Shown here in pieces: positions 8,249-17,726 of a stretch of DNA of 64,000 bases. Position 1 is the first letter of the stretch, and the number at the start of each line of letters is the position of its first letter. This DNA comes from Aminobacter aganoensis (GTDB lineage Bacteria > Pseudomonadota > Alphaproteobacteria > Rhizobiales > Rhizobiaceae): positions 62,001-126,000 of the forward strand of contig NZ_JACHOU010000004.1 of NCBI RefSeq assembly GCF_014206975.1, written 5' to 3'. The position numbers and the translations under genes are program-made. Under the pieces are notes generated by a model that saw only the letters and a list, made by a program, of their open reading frames with translations, was not told where the DNA came from and ran no database searches.

Positions 8249-8755
8249 ATGACAGAGACCAATTTCGCCGAGGCGCTGGCCGCCTTCGATGCCGCCATTG
8301 CGACCACGACTGACGTCGAGGGCGTGTGGAAGGCGCTCCAGGCGCTGGCCGATGTGCTCGTCGGCGCCAAGCTGTTCACGGTGATGAAGCTTGACTGGGC
8401 CACCGAGGTCTCGGCCCGCACCTACACCAGTCACCCGGACGCCTATCCGGTGTCGGGCACCAAGCCGATCAACCGCACCCACTGGTTCGACACCATCCAC
8501 GTCAAGCGCCAGCCCTTCGTCGCCAATACCATTAAGGACATTGCCGACGTGTTCCCCGACCACGAGACGATCTGGTCGCTCGGCTGCGGTTCGGTGCTCA
8601 ACTGGCCGGTCTTCGTCGGCGACATCATGCTCGGCACCGTCAACATGCTGCATGACGAGCATTACTACACGCCTGCGCGCGTCGAGGCCGCCAGCCGCCT
8701 GTCGCTCGCCGCCAAGGCTGCTTTCCTCGCCGTCGAGCACCTCGAGCGCCGCTAG
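8249..8755 (+). CDS. Stand-alone GAF domain protein
   Basis: A 168-residue cytoplasmic protein that is one GAF domain and nothing else: the N-terminal helix (FAEALAAFDAAIATTTDVEG), the sheet region (about 45-100) and the closing LNWPVFVGDIMLGTVNMLHD element near residue 120 are recognisable. No output domain (HTH, kinase, GGDEF) is attached and only one cysteine is present, so it is not the methionine-sulfoxide-reductase type of free GAF enzyme, which needs several. It sits 14 bases downstream of the peptide transporter ATPases, probably co-transcribed, where it could bind a transported compound or a product. That role is inference. Confidence 0.8.
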   Translation: MTETNFAEALAAFDAAIATTTDVEGVWKALQALADVLVGAKLFTVMKLDWATEVSARTYTSHPDAYPVSGTKPINRTHWFDTIHVKRQPFVANTIKDIADVFPDHETIWSLGCGSVLNWPVFVGDIMLGTVNMLHDEHYYTPARVEAASRLSLAAKAAFLAVEHLERR

Positions 8756-8793
8756 GACCTTGTGAGCGTGGCCAGTCGCCGCGCGCTTGACTC

Positions 8794-8821
8794 GTCTGCC
8801 GGCGCTCTTGTGCCGGCAGAC
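8794..8821. terminator. Hairpin between convergent genes
   Basis: A perfect 10-bp stem (GTCTGCCGGC with GCCGGCAGAC) with an 8-nt loop, between the GAF gene and the convergent glycosyltransferase gene. There is no real T-run on either side, so it is a weak or Rho-assisted bidirectional terminator at best. Confidence 0.55.
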
Positions 8822-8843
8822 CCATTTCCCCGATCGGGCCTCC

Positions 8844-9605
8844 CTAGGACCCTGCAAGGATTTCGGCGAGCGGGCTGCCGGGCGGCGGGTCGAACGTCGG
8901 CGTAATCGAGTTGTTGTAGAGGTGGATCGCGTAGGTCCTTGGCGTCGTGACGTCCCTGACCGACAGCCCAGCGTCGAAGAGCAGGTCGGTCATCGCCTGA
9001 TGGACAGGATAGAAGGCGTCCATCGGGAGCGCCTTGTCTGCTAGGCCGTATTTCTTGATGAGAAAAGTGAGCAATTGGGGGCCAGTCGTCCCCCAGCGCG
9101 TCCGCCTGATATCACGCCCAAGCCCGACTTTCTCGAGTCGCTTGTAAACCGCCGTCTTGCCTGGCGACCACCATGGCGCGATGAAATGCCGGCCGGAGGT
9201 GCATTGGACGAGGCTCTTGACGAGATCGCTGTCGGCCGGTGCCTTCAGGACGGCATTGTTGACGACGTTGTTGCTCTCCCACCCGAAAAGCCAGTCTTGC
9301 TCAGGAAACGGTCGGACGCAGTAGACATCGCAGTCGGCGTAGATGCCGAGCCCTGCCTGAAGCAGCCTGTAGCGGTAGATGTTTGCGGTCAGCGCCAGGC
9401 TCTTCTCGTGCCTGTAGGTCACGATCTCGCTTCGTGACAGCAGCTGCGAGGCATCGAACATCTCGACGCCATCGGGCGTGTCCTTGGGCGTTTCGAACGC
9501 GTGCAGCACCGTGCGATGCCCATGCCGCCGAAACGAGCGGATGCAGGCGGCGTGCAATGGACCGAGCTTGTCGCCGATCCACACGAAATTGACGGTTTCG
9601 CCCAT
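8844..9605 (-). CDS. Glycosyltransferase with DXD motif (GT32-like)
   Basis: A 253-residue putative retaining glycosyltransferase of the sugar-binding DXD family (Gly_transf_sug type), which uses a nucleotide sugar and a divalent metal. The N-terminus NFVWIGDKLGPLHAACIRSF is the typical first strand and helix of this fold, and the DXD motif is in GIYADCDVYCVRPF near residue 92. No transmembrane segment or signal peptide is visible, so it should act on the cytoplasmic side. The start is ATG at 9605 with AAGG upstream, rather than the longer frame beginning at 9719. It stands alone, with no polysaccharide or capsule genes nearby, so the acceptor is unknown. Its gene looks somewhat less GC-rich than its neighbours. 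Confidence 0.82.
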   Translation of the reverse strand: MGETVNFVWIGDKLGPLHAACIRSFRRHGHRTVLHAFETPKDTPDGVEMFDASQLLSRSEIVTYRHEKSLALTANIYRYRLLQAGLGIYADCDVYCVRPFPEQDWLFGWESNNVVNNAVLKAPADSDLVKSLVQCTSGRHFIAPWWSPGKTAVYKRLEKVGLGRDIRRTRWGTTGPQLLTFLIKKYGLADKALPMDAFYPVHQAMTDLLFDAGLSVRDVTTPRTYAIHLYNNSITPTFDPPPGSPLAEILAGS

Positions 9606-9770
9606 GGTGCCTTGCCGGTCGGGTGAAGTTGACAGGAATGCTTTCAGGGTGTGCGAGTTGTTTCGATCGTCGCCCGCACATGCCTCTGGTTGCAATCTTT
9701 GCGGGAAATTCAGCGGCACGGCAACAGCACAGGAACGTCTCGCCCTGGGCTATGCCTCTGGAGCGTCGGC

Positions 9771-10223
9771 CTAGTGGCTGCTCACCAGCGCAGGGATGGC
9801 AAGCCGCGCGCTCGTCTCGTCCAGGATCGAGAAGGCGTAGCGGCCGAACTGGTCGCGCTCGACCGAATAGGTCAGCCGGTCGGCGATGCGGTTGTCCTTG
9901 TCGAAGGTCAGCACGCGCGGCTTGAGCGTGGTGATCTCGTTCTCGTTCACATAGACGGAGTTGCAGATGATGATCTGGTCTCCGGCCTGGCAGGTACGGG
10001 CGGCGGCCCCATTGAGGATGCAGCAGCGCGAGCCGCGCTCGCCGAGGATCACATAGGTCGAAATCCGCGCGCCGGAATTCTTGTTCCAGATCTCGACGAA
10101 CTCCATCGGCAGGATGCCGGCTTCCTCGCAATGGTCGGGGTCGAGCGTGATCGAGCCGTGATAGTTGAGGTTGGCTTCGGTGATGTGGATGCCGTGCAGC
10201 TTGCCGGCGACGATCTTGCGCAT
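9771..10223 (-). CDS. panD: Aspartate 1-decarboxylase precursor
   Basis: A 150-residue pyruvoyl enzyme that decarboxylates L-aspartate to beta-alanine for pantothenate and coenzyme A. The self-processing site is visible as NYHGSITLD: cleavage between Gly and Ser turns the serine into the pyruvoyl group. The protein is somewhat longer than E. coli PanD (126 residues) through a C-terminal extension. ATG at 10223 has an excellent AGGAGGAAGA in front. It lies 28 bases downstream of bioZ and is the last gene of the nad-bio run. Both PanD (beta-alanine) and NadB use aspartate, so the cluster ties two aspartate-consuming vitamin routes together. Confidence 0.95.
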   Translation of the reverse strand: MRKIVAGKLHGIHITEANLNYHGSITLDPDHCEEAGILPMEFVEIWNKNSGARISTYVILGERGSRCCILNGAAARTCQAGDQIIICNSVYVNENEITTLKPRVLTFDKDNRIADRLTYSVERDQFGRYAFSILDETSARLAIPALVSSH

Positions 10224-10251
10224 TCTTCCTCCTGATAGGCCAGCGTCGTTC

Positions 10252-11235
10252 TCACATTCCCAGCACCAGCGCACCGCCGGTCAGGCCGGCGCCGGCTGCC
10301 GCCAGCAGTAGCGTTTCGCCGCGCTGGAACGGCTGGGCCCGGTGCGCCAGCGACAGCGACAGCGGGATCGTCGCGGCGGACGAATTGCCGTATTCGGCGA
10401 TGGTCTTGACGATCCTGTCGTCATCGATGCCGAGCGACTTGCCGACGGCGTTGAAGATGCGGGCGTTGGCCTGGTGTGGCACGAAGCGGCTGACCGCTGC
10501 TGTGTCCAGCCCAGCGGCAGCGAGCGCCTCCGTCGAGCAACGGCTCATCATGTCGACCGCCTTGGCGAACACTGCGCGTCCGTCGGCGATGGTCATGCGC
10601 GTTTCGGCGATGTCGAGCTCGTCGGAAAATGGCCGGTTGCTGCCGCCGGCGGGGATCTGGATCAGGCCGTAGCCGCCGCCGTCGGCAGCGACCGAGGCGC
10701 CCTGGATGCCGTGGCCGGGATCGTCCGAAGGCGCAAGCACCACGGCGCCGGCGGCATCGGCGAACAGCACCGCACTCGCCCGCTCGGCCCGATTGATGCG
10801 GCGGCTCAGGATGTTGGCGGCGATGACTACGGCCGGCTTGTTGTGCAGGCGCACGAAACCGTCGGCGAAGGTCATGGCATAGATGAAGCCCGCACAGGCG
10901 CCGGCAAGGTCGACCCCGCCGGCATGGGCGAGGCCGAGCCGGTGCGCCACCAGCGGCGCGCTCGGCGGCAGCAGGTGGTCGGGTGTCGAGGTGGCGAGCA
11001 GCAGCAGGCCGATGTCCGCGCGCGCGATGCCGGCCTGTTCGAGCGCCATGTCGCCGGCCTTGACGGCAAGCTCCGACAACGTGTCCCGGGGCCCGGCCCA
11101 GAAGCGCGCACGAATGCCCGTGCGGCCCTCGATCCAGCCCGCATCGAGCCCGAGGCTCGCCTCGATCTCGGCGTTCTCGACCCTGCGGCCCGGCACGTGG
11201 TGGCCGAAGCCGGCGATGCGCGCGGTGCGGCTCAT
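10252..11235 (-). CDS. bioZ: FabH-like 3-ketoacyl-ACP synthase of biotin synthesis
   Basis: A 327-residue thiolase-fold enzyme related to FabH. The Cys-His-Asn triad is complete: Cys114 in LAGACAGF, His in VPHQANARI and Asn in [11 protein letters not shown]. In Mesorhizobium and Agrobacterium the BioZ protein at this position of the bio operon makes the pimeloyl precursor by condensing a glutaryl thioester with malonyl-ACP, bypassing BioC/BioH; that is family knowledge applied by operon position. The start codon overlaps the bioA stop (ATGA). A general fatty-acid FabH is the alternative, but the bioBFDAZ order argues strongly for BioZ. Confidence 0.9.
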   Translation of the reverse strand: MSRTARIAGFGHHVPGRRVENAEIEASLGLDAGWIEGRTGIRARFWAGPRDTLSELAVKAGDMALEQAGIARADIGLLLLATSTPDHLLPPSAPLVAHRLGLAHAGGVDLAGACAGFIYAMTFADGFVRLHNKPAVVIAANILSRRINRAERASAVLFADAAGAVVLAPSDDPGHGIQGASVAADGGGYGLIQIPAGGSNRPFSDELDIAETRMTIADGRAVFAKAVDMMSRCSTEALAAAGLDTAAVSRFVPHQANARIFNAVGKSLGIDDDRIVKTIAEYGNSSAATIPLSLSLAHRAQPFQRGETLLLAAAGAGLTGGALVLGM

Positions 11236-12497
11236 CCGGCACCACCGGCAAGTTCGGCTGCCTCGTCGACGGCATCGTAGAGCCGGTCCAGTTCAGCCGA
11301 GGTCACGCAATAGGGCGGCAGCACGTAGATGACGTTGCCCAGTGGCCTGATCAGCAACCCGCGTTCGAGGAAGAAGGCGCGTAGCTTCGGCCCGACCTCG
11401 GCGAGATAGCCGCCCTTGCCGACGACGAGGTCGAGCGCGGCGATGGTGCCGGTCGTGCGCACGTTCTCGAAGCGCGGATCGGCGCCGAACCGCGCGACCT
11501 TTTCGGCCTGCATCCGCGACAGTGCCGCCACCCGCTCGGCCACCGGCTCGTCGCGCCAGATCGCGACATTGGCGAGGGCTGCGGCACAGGCGATGGGATT
11601 TGCCGTGTAGGAGCTCGAATGGAAGAAGGTCTTCGCCCGGTCCGTCGAAAAATGCGCCCGGAAGACCGCGTCGGTCGCAAGCGTTGCTGCGAGCGGCACC
11701 GAGCCGCCGGTCAGCCCCTTGGAGGTGCACAGGATGTCCGGCGAAATGCCTGCCTGCTCGCAGGCGAACATGGTGCCGGTGCGGCCCCAGCCGGTCATCA
11801 CCTCGTCGGCGATCAGCAGCGTGCCGGATTTTTCGGCGATGCGCTTGAGCTCGGCCAGCACCCGGGCCGGGTACATCAGCATGCCGCCGGCACCGAGCAC
11901 CAGCGGTTCGACGATCAGGGCAGCGGCCTTGCCGTCACGGATCAGCGCCTCGAAACGGTCCAGCGTTTCCTGCTCGCGTCCGGCCACGGGGAAGGGGATG
12001 GTATCGACCTCGAACAGCAGCGGGTCGTAGGCGGCGTTGAACACGCCGCGTTCGCCGACGCTCATCGTGCCGATCGTGTCGCCATGGTAGCTGTGCTCCA
12101 TGACCACGATGCGCGAGCGCGGAGCACCGTTGTTGCGATGGAAGCCGAGCGCCATCTTCAGCGCCACCTCGACGCTGGTCGAGCCGCTGTCTGAGTAAAA
12201 CACCCAGTCGAGCCCGGCAGGCGCCATCTCCACCAGTGCCGCGGCCAGCTGTTCCGCGGGTTCGTGGGTCAGGCCGGCGAAGATCACCTGGTCGAGCGTT
12301 TCGGTGGCGGTGCGGATCGCCTCTATGATCTTGGGCGCGCGGTGTCCATGGGTGACGACCCACCACGACGAGATCGCGTCAAGGATGCGCTTGCCGTCGG
12401 ACGTCTCGACATAGGCGCCCTCGGTGCGCGCGATCGTCGGCGGCACCGGTTCGGTGGCGTGCTGGGTGAAAGGATGCCAGACGGCGGAACGGCTCAT
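11232..12497 (-). CDS. bioA: Adenosylmethionine-8-amino-7-oxononanoate aminotransferase
   Basis: A 421-residue PLP enzyme that transfers the amino group of S-adenosylmethionine to KAPA, giving DAPA in biotin synthesis. Hallmarks are WHPFTQH at the N-terminus (substrate contact), [29 protein letters not shown], the [13 protein letters not shown] block, the cofactor Asp in [15 protein letters not shown] and the Schiff-base Lys in CTSKGLTGG (about residue 280). Length is as expected for BioA. It overlaps bioD and bioZ by four bases each. Confidence 0.96.
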   Translation of the reverse strand: MSRSAVWHPFTQHATEPVPPTIARTEGAYVETSDGKRILDAISSWWVVTHGHRAPKIIEAIRTATETLDQVIFAGLTHEPAEQLAAALVEMAPAGLDWVFYSDSGSTSVEVALKMALGFHRNNGAPRSRIVVMEHSYHGDTIGTMSVGERGVFNAAYDPLLFEVDTIPFPVAGREQETLDRFEALIRDGKAAALIVEPLVLGAGGMLMYPARVLAELKRIAEKSGTLLIADEVMTGWGRTGTMFACEQAGISPDILCTSKGLTGGSVPLAATLATDAVFRAHFSTDRAKTFFHSSSYTANPIACAAALANVAIWRDEPVAERVAALSRMQAEKVARFGADPRFENVRTTGTIAALDLVVGKGGYLAEVGPKLRAFFLERGLLIRPLGNVIYVLPPYCVTSAELDRLYDAVDEAAELAGGAG

Positions 12498-13147
12498 GGC
12501 TTTGCCTCGAAGAACTGGGCCTCCAGGAAATCGGCGGCATTGAAATTCGCCTGCATCGCCTTGGCCAGCGTCTGCGGCGTCAGCGCGTCGAGCCTGGGCA
12601 GGCGTCCGAGCACGCGCACCTTGCCCATCTCGGCGATGGTACGCTGGGTGTCCGCCATCTCGTCGCCGATGAAGGTTACGCCGAGCAGCGGGATGGCGCG
12701 GCTGCGCAACGCCTCGATGGAGAGCAGCGTGTGATTGATCGTGCCGAGCCCGGTGCGGGCGCAGAGCACCACGGGGATAGCCCAGCGCGCGAAGACGTCG
12801 ATGTAGAGCGTGTGCCGGTTGACCGGCACCATCAGCCCGCCTGCGCCTTCGACGACCAGCGGCCGCTCGGTTGGGGGCAGGGCGAGTTTGTCGGCATCGA
12901 TCTCGACCCCGTCCAGTTCAGCGGCGCGATGCGGCGACAATGGCGCGTTCAGGCGCCAGGCCTCCGGCAGCACCCGATCCTGGGGCAGGCCGGACAGGCG
13001 CGCGACGATCTCGCTGTCGGTCTCCTCTTCGATGCCCGACTGCACCGGCTTCCAGTAGACACCGTCGAGAAGGGCCGTCAGGCCCGCCGCGAACACGGTC
13101 TTGCCGATGCCGGTGTCCGTGCCTGTCACGATGATCGCCTGGCTCAT
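12494..13147 (-). CDS. bioD: Dethiobiotin synthetase
   Basis: A 217-residue ATP-dependent carboxylase closing the ureido ring of DAPA to dethiobiotin. The P-loop is [12 protein letters not shown] at residues 8-19, followed by YWKPVQSG (substrate Lys) and [13 protein letters not shown] use the ATG at 13147, which overlaps the bioF stop by four bases; an upstream in-frame ATG at 13156 adds three residues (MGP) and lies inside bioF. The start overlap pattern is the same at every junction from bioB to bioZ, so the operon is fully coupled. Confidence 0.95.
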   Translation of the reverse strand: MSQAIIVTGTDTGIGKTVFAAGLTALLDGVYWKPVQSGIEEETDSEIVARLSGLPQDRVLPEAWRLNAPLSPHRAAELDGVEIDADKLALPPTERPLVVEGAGGLMVPVNRHTLYIDVFARWAIPVVLCARTGLGTINHTLLSIEALRSRAIPLLGVTFIGDEMADTQRTIAEMGKVRVLGRLPRLDALTPQTLAKAMQANFNAADFLEAQFFEAKP

Positions 13148-14280
13148 CGGTCCCATTCCTCGGCGAGAGAGTCGAACAGCGCCGAAACGTCGTCCTCCCC
13201 GACATTGAGCGTCAGCGAGACCCGGAGCCGTGCCGTGCCTTCCGGTACGGTCGGCGGGCGGATGCCGCGCACGTCGAAACCGCGCGCCTGCAGGGCTTCC
13301 GCGAGTTGCATCGTCTTCGCATTGTCGCCGATGACGATGGGCAGGATCTGCGAGCCGCTTGGCTGGAAGCCAAGTGCCTGTGCCCGCTTTCCTGCAAGCG
13401 TCACAAGCCCGGCCAGTCGCTCGCGGCGTGCGGGTTCGTCGGCCAGGATGTCGAGCGCTGCCATGGCCGCCACCGCCATCAGCGGCGAGGGCGCCGTGGC
13501 GTAGATGAACGGCCGGCTGCGGTTAACGATATAGTCGGCAAGCACGGCTGGTGCGGTGACGATCGCGCCCGAGCCGCCCAGCGCCTTGCCGCAGGTGTGC
13601 AGCACCACGACATTGTCGCGGCCTTCGAGATGGTGCGCCAGCCCGCGCCCCTCGGGGCCGTAGACGCCGGTGGCATGCGCCTCGTCGATGAACAGGAAGG
13701 CCTCGTGCCGGTCGGCCACGGCGGCGAGTTCGTCCAGCGGAGCGCGGTCGCCATCCATGGAATAGAGGCTTTCGGCGACGATCCATGCACGCCCGGTGCC
13801 ACCACCCTCGCGCCACGCCTTGATCGCATCGTCCACCGCATCGGCGTCGTTATGCCTTGCCTCCGCCACCTCGGCACGCCCGGCGCGGGCGCCTTCATGG
13901 GCGCTGGCGTGGATCAGCTCGTCGAGCACGATCAGGTCGCCCTTCTGCGGCAGGGTCGTCAGCACGGCGAAATTGGCGACATAGCCGCCGCCGAAAAACA
14001 GCGCCCGTTCCGTGCCGAAGAAGCGCGCCGACTTCGCTTCCAGCGCCTCGTGTTCGGGGTCGTTGCCGCGCAGCAGCCGCGAACCGGTAGCGCCGACGGG
14101 CGTGCCATTGGCAAGCGCCACGGCCACCGCATCGGCCAGGCGCTTCGACCCGGCCAGCCCGAGATAATCGTTGGAGGCGAAATCGAGCCCGGCGCGGCCG
14201 CTCAGCGAGCGCAGCCGGCTCTTGCGGGCCAGCCCGCGCAGGCTGGCCTCGTAGCGGTCGAGCAAAGCTCGTCCGCTCAC
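13144..14280 (-). CDS. bioF: 8-amino-7-oxononanoate synthase
   Basis: A 378-residue PLP-dependent alpha-oxoamine synthase that condenses a pimeloyl thioester with alanine to give KAPA. Visible marks: [28 protein letters not shown], the [12 protein letters not shown] block, [15 protein letters not shown] and the PLP lysine in [11 protein letters not shown]. The start is a GTG overlapping the bioB stop (GTGA), giving [10 protein letters not shown]; a longer frame continues upstream to 14946 but only as the shadow of bioB. Confidence 0.95.
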   Translation of the reverse strand: MSGRALLDRYEASLRGLARKSRLRSLSGRAGLDFASNDYLGLAGSKRLADAVAVALANGTPVGATGSRLLRGNDPEHEALEAKSARFFGTERALFFGGGYVANFAVLTTLPQKGDLIVLDELIHASAHEGARAGRAEVAEARHNDADAVDDAIKAWREGGGTGRAWIVAESLYSMDGDRAPLDELAAVADRHEAFLFIDEAHATGVYGPEGRGLAHHLEGRDNVVVLHTCGKALGGSGAIVTAPAVLADYIVNRSRPFIYATAPSPLMAVAAMAALDILADEPARRERLAGLVTLAGKRAQALGFQPSGSQILPIVIGDNAKTMQLAEALQARGFDVRGIRPPTVPEGTARLRVSLTLNVGEDDVSALFDSLAEEWDR

Positions 14281-15275
14281 TGCGCGTCGCGCTCCATCGG
14301 CTGGATGCCGAGACGGCGGAACAGCGCTGTGTCCTTGTCTTCGCCGGGGTTCTCGGCGGTCAATAGCGTGTCGCCGACGAAGATCGAGTTGGCGCCGGCG
14401 AAGAAGCACAGCGCCTGCATTTCGTCGCTCATCGCCGTGCGGCCGGCCGATAGGCGCACATGCGACTTGGGCATCATGATGCGGGCCAGTGCGATGGTGC
14501 GGACGAATTCGATCGGCTCGATCGGATCGGCCTCGCCCAGCGGGGTGCCTTCGATCGGGATCAGCATGTTGATCGGCACCGAGTCGGGATGCTCTGGCAG
14601 GTTTGCCAGCGTCATCAGCATGTCGACGCGGTCGGTCTTTTCCTCGCCCATGCCGACGATACCGCCGCAGCAGACCTTGATGCCGCTGTCGCGGACATTG
14701 GCCAGCGTGTCGAGTCGGTCGGCGAAGGTGCGCGTGGTGATGATCTCGTTGTAGTAGCGCTCGGAGGTGTCGATGTTGTGGTTGTAATAGTCGAGTCCGG
14801 CCTCCTTCAGCCGCTGTGCCTGGCCGAGATCGAGCATGCCGAGCGTCATGCAGGTCTCCATGCCGAGGTCCTTGACGCCCTCTATCATGGCGACCACCGC
14901 GTCCATGTCGCGTTCCTTGGGGCTGCGCCAGGCAGCGCCCATGCAATAACGCGTTGCACCGGCGTCCTTCGCCTTCTTCGCCTCGGCCAGAACGCGCTGC
15001 ACTTCCATCAGCTTCGAGGCCTTGAGGCCTGATTCATGGCGCGACGACTGGCTGCAATAGCCGCAATCCTCGGGGCAGCCGCCGGTCTTGATCGACAGCA
15101 GGCGCGAGAGCTGGACACGATTGGGATCGAAATTCTGGCGGTGGACTGTCTGTGCCCGAAACAGCAGGTCGTTGAAGGGCAGGTCGTAGATCGCCTGGGC
15201 TTCCGCCCGGGCCCACTGCGGCTGCGCCCCGCTGATCTCGGTTGCGGCTGCATTCAGGTGCAAGTCGGCGTTCAT
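14277..15275 (-). CDS. bioB: Biotin synthase (radical SAM)
   Basis: A 332-residue radical-SAM enzyme inserting sulfur into dethiobiotin. The CxxxCxxC [4Fe-4S] motif is in [14 protein letters not shown], followed by the conserved [15 protein letters not shown] and [10 protein letters not shown] cysteines and arginine used by the second cluster, and [13 protein letters not shown]. Start: ATG at 15275 ([10 protein letters not shown]) has GGAGAG upstream; the ATG at 15308 would add 11 residues but lacks a good ribosome-binding site. It is separated from nadC by 60 bases, the largest gap inside the cluster. SUF-made clusters from the operon at 36-44 kb would supply it. Confidence 0.96.
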   Translation of the reverse strand: MNADLHLNAAATEISGAQPQWARAEAQAIYDLPFNDLLFRAQTVHRQNFDPNRVQLSRLLSIKTGGCPEDCGYCSQSSRHESGLKASKLMEVQRVLAEAKKAKDAGATRYCMGAAWRSPKERDMDAVVAMIEGVKDLGMETCMTLGMLDLGQAQRLKEAGLDYYNHNIDTSERYYNEIITTRTFADRLDTLANVRDSGIKVCCGGIVGMGEEKTDRVDMLMTLANLPEHPDSVPINMLIPIEGTPLGEADPIEPIEFVRTIALARIMMPKSHVRLSAGRTAMSDEMQALCFFAGANSIFVGDTLLTAENPGEDKDTALFRRLGIQPMERDAQ

Positions 15276-15307
15276 ACGCTCTCCATTGCCAAGAGTTGTC
15301 TGTGCCA

Positions 15308-15323
15308 TCCCGCCGCGGCGGGA
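15308..15323. promoter_or_regulatory. Perfect 16-bp GC palindrome between nadC and bioB
   Basis: TCCCGCCGCGGCGGGA, a perfect dyad with no spacer, in the 60-base gap between nadC and bioB. It has no T-run after it, so it is not an obvious terminator. No TTATCTATAA-type BioR box is visible in the gap. It might be an RNA processing or attenuation structure, or chance in GC-rich DNA. Confidence 0.3.
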
Positions 15324-15335
15324 CCATTGCCTCGG

Positions 15336-16187
15336 TCAGGCGACCGTGTCCAGTCCAATATCGAGGATCGGCGCACTGTGCGTCAGCCAGCCGACCGAAA
15401 TCAGGTCGACGCCGCTGGCCGCGATGTCCCGCGCCGTCGCCGGGCTGACCCGGCCCGATGCCTCGGTAATCGCCCGCCCGCCGACCATTTCGACGGCCCT
15501 GGCAAGCGTTTCCGGCGTCATGTTGTCGAGCAGGACGGCATCGACGCCGAGGGCCAGCACCTCATCCAACTGTTCGAGCGTGTCGACTTCGACCTCGATC
15601 TTTACCAGATGCCCGACATTGGCCTTGGCCCGCTCGATGGCGGCCTTCACGCCTCCGGCGATCGCGATGTGGTTGTCCTTGATCAGCACGGCGTCGTCGA
15701 GTCCGAAGCGGTGGTTGGAGCCGCCGCCGGCGCGCACCGCATATTTTTCCAGCGCGCGCAGGCCGGGCGTGGTCTTCCGCGTGCAGACGATGCTTGCCTT
15801 GTGACCGCGCACCGCCTCGACGATGCCGGCGGTGGCCGTGGCGACGCCGCTGAGATGGCAGAGGAAATTGAGCGCCACGCGTTCGGCGGTCAGCAGGCCA
15901 CGCGCCGGGCCGCTGAGCGTGGCAATCGCATCGCCTGCCGCGAGCCTGCTGCCATCAGGCCTTGCGACCTTCATCTCGATGGCGGGGTCGATCAGCCGAA
16001 AGGCAAGCGCCGCCAGGTCCAGCCCGGCAACCACGCCAGGCTGGCGCGCCGCGAGCACGACGGTCGCCCGATGGTCGGCGGGCACGACGGCGTCGGTGGT
16101 GATGTCGCCGGCGCGGCCGAGGTCTTCCAGCAGTGCTGCCCGAACCAGCGGCTCGAGCATGACCTGGGGCAGGGGCGAAAGGGTCAT
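15336..16187 (-). CDS. nadC: Nicotinate-nucleotide pyrophosphorylase (quinolinate phosphoribosyltransferase)
   Basis: A 283-residue enzyme joining quinolinate and PRPP to nicotinate mononucleotide with loss of CO2. The family core is unmistakable: [14 protein letters not shown] near the N-terminus, [44 protein letters not shown] and the [10 protein letters not shown] strand, ending in [17 protein letters not shown]. Length is standard. It starts three bases after the nadB stop, so nadA, nadB and nadC form one coupled unit. Confidence 0.96.
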   Translation of the reverse strand: MTLSPLPQVMLEPLVRAALLEDLGRAGDITTDAVVPADHRATVVLAARQPGVVAGLDLAALAFRLIDPAIEMKVARPDGSRLAAGDAIATLSGPARGLLTAERVALNFLCHLSGVATATAGIVEAVRGHKASIVCTRKTTPGLRALEKYAVRAGGGSNHRFGLDDAVLIKDNHIAIAGGVKAAIERAKANVGHLVKIEVEVDTLEQLDEVLALGVDAVLLDNMTPETLARAVEMVGGRAITEASGRVSPATARDIAASGVDLISVGWLTHSAPILDIGLDTVA

Positions 16188-16190
16188 CGT

Positions 16191-17726
16191 TCAGGCGCTC
16201 CGGGCAAGCGGCGTGGCGTCGAGTGCTGCAGCGGTGTCCAGCGCCTCGACCAGGGTGATTTTCGAGCGCCGTGCGACGGTCGCGCGGAGCGGGAAGTCTG
16301 CCCGGCTGTGCGCGCCGCGGCTTTCTTCGCGCCGAAGGGCGGCGACAACCATCATCAGCGCCACCGCCGCCGGGTCGGAGGCCGGACTGGCTCCCCTGGC
16401 AAGGGGCAGCAGCGTCGATGCCGCTTCGCGCAGGCTTTCGCCGTCGCGCGTTACGCCCAGTGCCGGCGAGGTTATGCTGCGAACCAGCACGGGATCGGGC
16501 CGCATGGGCACTGAAGGCATGGCGATGGTCTTCCGTCCCATGCCGGGCGAGGCAGTGACGCTTCTGGCCGCCCAGCCGGCCATCACCACCGCCTCGGTCA
16601 GCGAATTGCTGGCAAGCCGGTTGGCGCCGTGCAGGCCGGTCGAGGCGACTTCGCCGCAGGCCCACAGGCCGGCCACCGAACTGCGGCCGTCGGAGCCCAC
16701 GGCGATGCCGCCCATATGGTAATGCGCCGCCGGCCGCACCGGGATCGGATCGAGCGCCGGGTCGATTCCGGCGTCGCGGCAATAGCCGGCTATGGCGGGG
16801 AAGCGGTTAGCAAAGCCTGCACCCAGGCAGGCTCGTGCGTCGAGAAACACGCGGTGCCCCCGCGCCAGGTGGCGGTGGACCCCTCGCGCCACGGCGTCGC
16901 GCGTGCCGAGTTCCGCGCCCGGCAGGTCGGCAAGGAAACGTCGCCCGGTCTCGTCGATCAGTACGGCGCCTTCGCCGCGCACAGCCTCGCTGATCAGCCG
17001 CATTGGCCGCTGCGCACCGTCGAGTGCCGTCGGATGGAATTGCACGAATTCGAGATCGGCGAGTTCGGCGTCCGCGCGCGCGGCAAGCGCCAGCCCCTGG
17101 CCGAAGCAGCCGAGCGGGTTGGTGGTGTCATGGAACAGGCCGCCGACACCGCCGGTGGCGAGCACCACGCGGCCGGTCGCAAACGACAGCTCACCCGATG
17201 CTCCTGCGGCGAGCACGCCGGTGATCGCGCCGTCCTCGACCAGCAGGCGCCGGGCTTCGAGGCCCTCGACGATGGTGATTGACGCAGTCCGCCTGACGGC
17301 CGCGACGAGCGCCCGCATCAATTCGCTTCCGGTTGCCGCACCGGCTGCATGCACGATGCGCCGGCGGCTATGGGCGGCCTCCAGCCCAAGCTGCGGGGCG
17401 CCATCCCTTGCCCGGTCGAAAGCGACTCCGAAATGTTCCAGCCTCTCGATTGCCGCGGGCGCTGCCTCGATGATGCGCCTCGCCACGGCCTCGTCGCAAA
17501 GCCCGTCGCCTGCCGCCAGCGTGTCGGCCAGATGCAGGGCAGGGCTGTCGTCGCCGCCGATGCTGGCGGCAAGCCCGCCCTGCGCCAGCGCGCTCGACGC
17601 TTCGCAGCCGAGCGGTGCCGCCGACAACAGCACGACCGGCTCCGGTGCCATCTCCAGCGCCGTCATCAGCCCGGCCAGGCCGCCGCCGATGATGACGGGA
17701 CAGCCTGAAGGCGCGCTGAGGCTCAT
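16191..17726 (-). CDS. nadB: L-aspartate oxidase
   Basis: A 511-residue FAD enzyme oxidising L-aspartate to iminoaspartate, the first step to quinolinate. The N-terminus holds the Rossmann dinucleotide site ([16 protein letters not shown]), followed by [23 protein letters not shown], the [11 protein letters not shown] active-site strand, and the HYHMGGIAV and [13 protein letters not shown] blocks typical of NadB and succinate dehydrogenase flavoproteins. The C-terminal helical domain is short. It overlaps nadA by four bases and sits three bases ahead of nadC. Confidence 0.96.
   Translation of the reverse strand: MSLSAPSGCPVIIGGGLAGLMTALEMAPEPVVLLSAAPLGCEASSALAQGGLAASIGGDDSPALHLADTLAAGDGLCDEAVARRIIEAAPAAIERLEHFGVAFDRARDGAPQLGLEAAHSRRRIVHAAGAATGSELMRALVAAVRRTASITIVEGLEARRLLVEDGAITGVLAAGASGELSFATGRVVLATGGVGGLFHDTTNPLGCFGQGLALAARADAELADLEFVQFHPTALDGAQRPMRLISEAVRGEGAVLIDETGRRFLADLPGAELGTRDAVARGVHRHLARGHRVFLDARACLGAGFANRFPAIAGYCRDAGIDPALDPIPVRPAAHYHMGGIAVGSDGRSSVAGLWACGEVASTGLHGANRLASNSLTEAVVMAGWAARSVTASPGMGRKTIAMPSVPMRPDPVLVRSITSPALGVTRDGESLREAASTLLPLARGASPASDPAAVALMMVVAALRREESRGAHSRADFPLRATVARRSKITLVEALDTAAALDATPLARSA

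Noticed and set aside
12494-13156. bioD start at 13156
   Set aside because: The later ATG at 13147 gives the four-base overlap seen at the other bio junctions.
13144-14946. 600-residue version of bioF
   Set aside because: The upstream part is an out-of-frame reading of bioB; the GTG at 14280 gives a normal-length BioF and the coupled start.
15276-15335. BioR-type operator before bioB
   Set aside because: No TTATCTATAA-like sequence is present in the gap.
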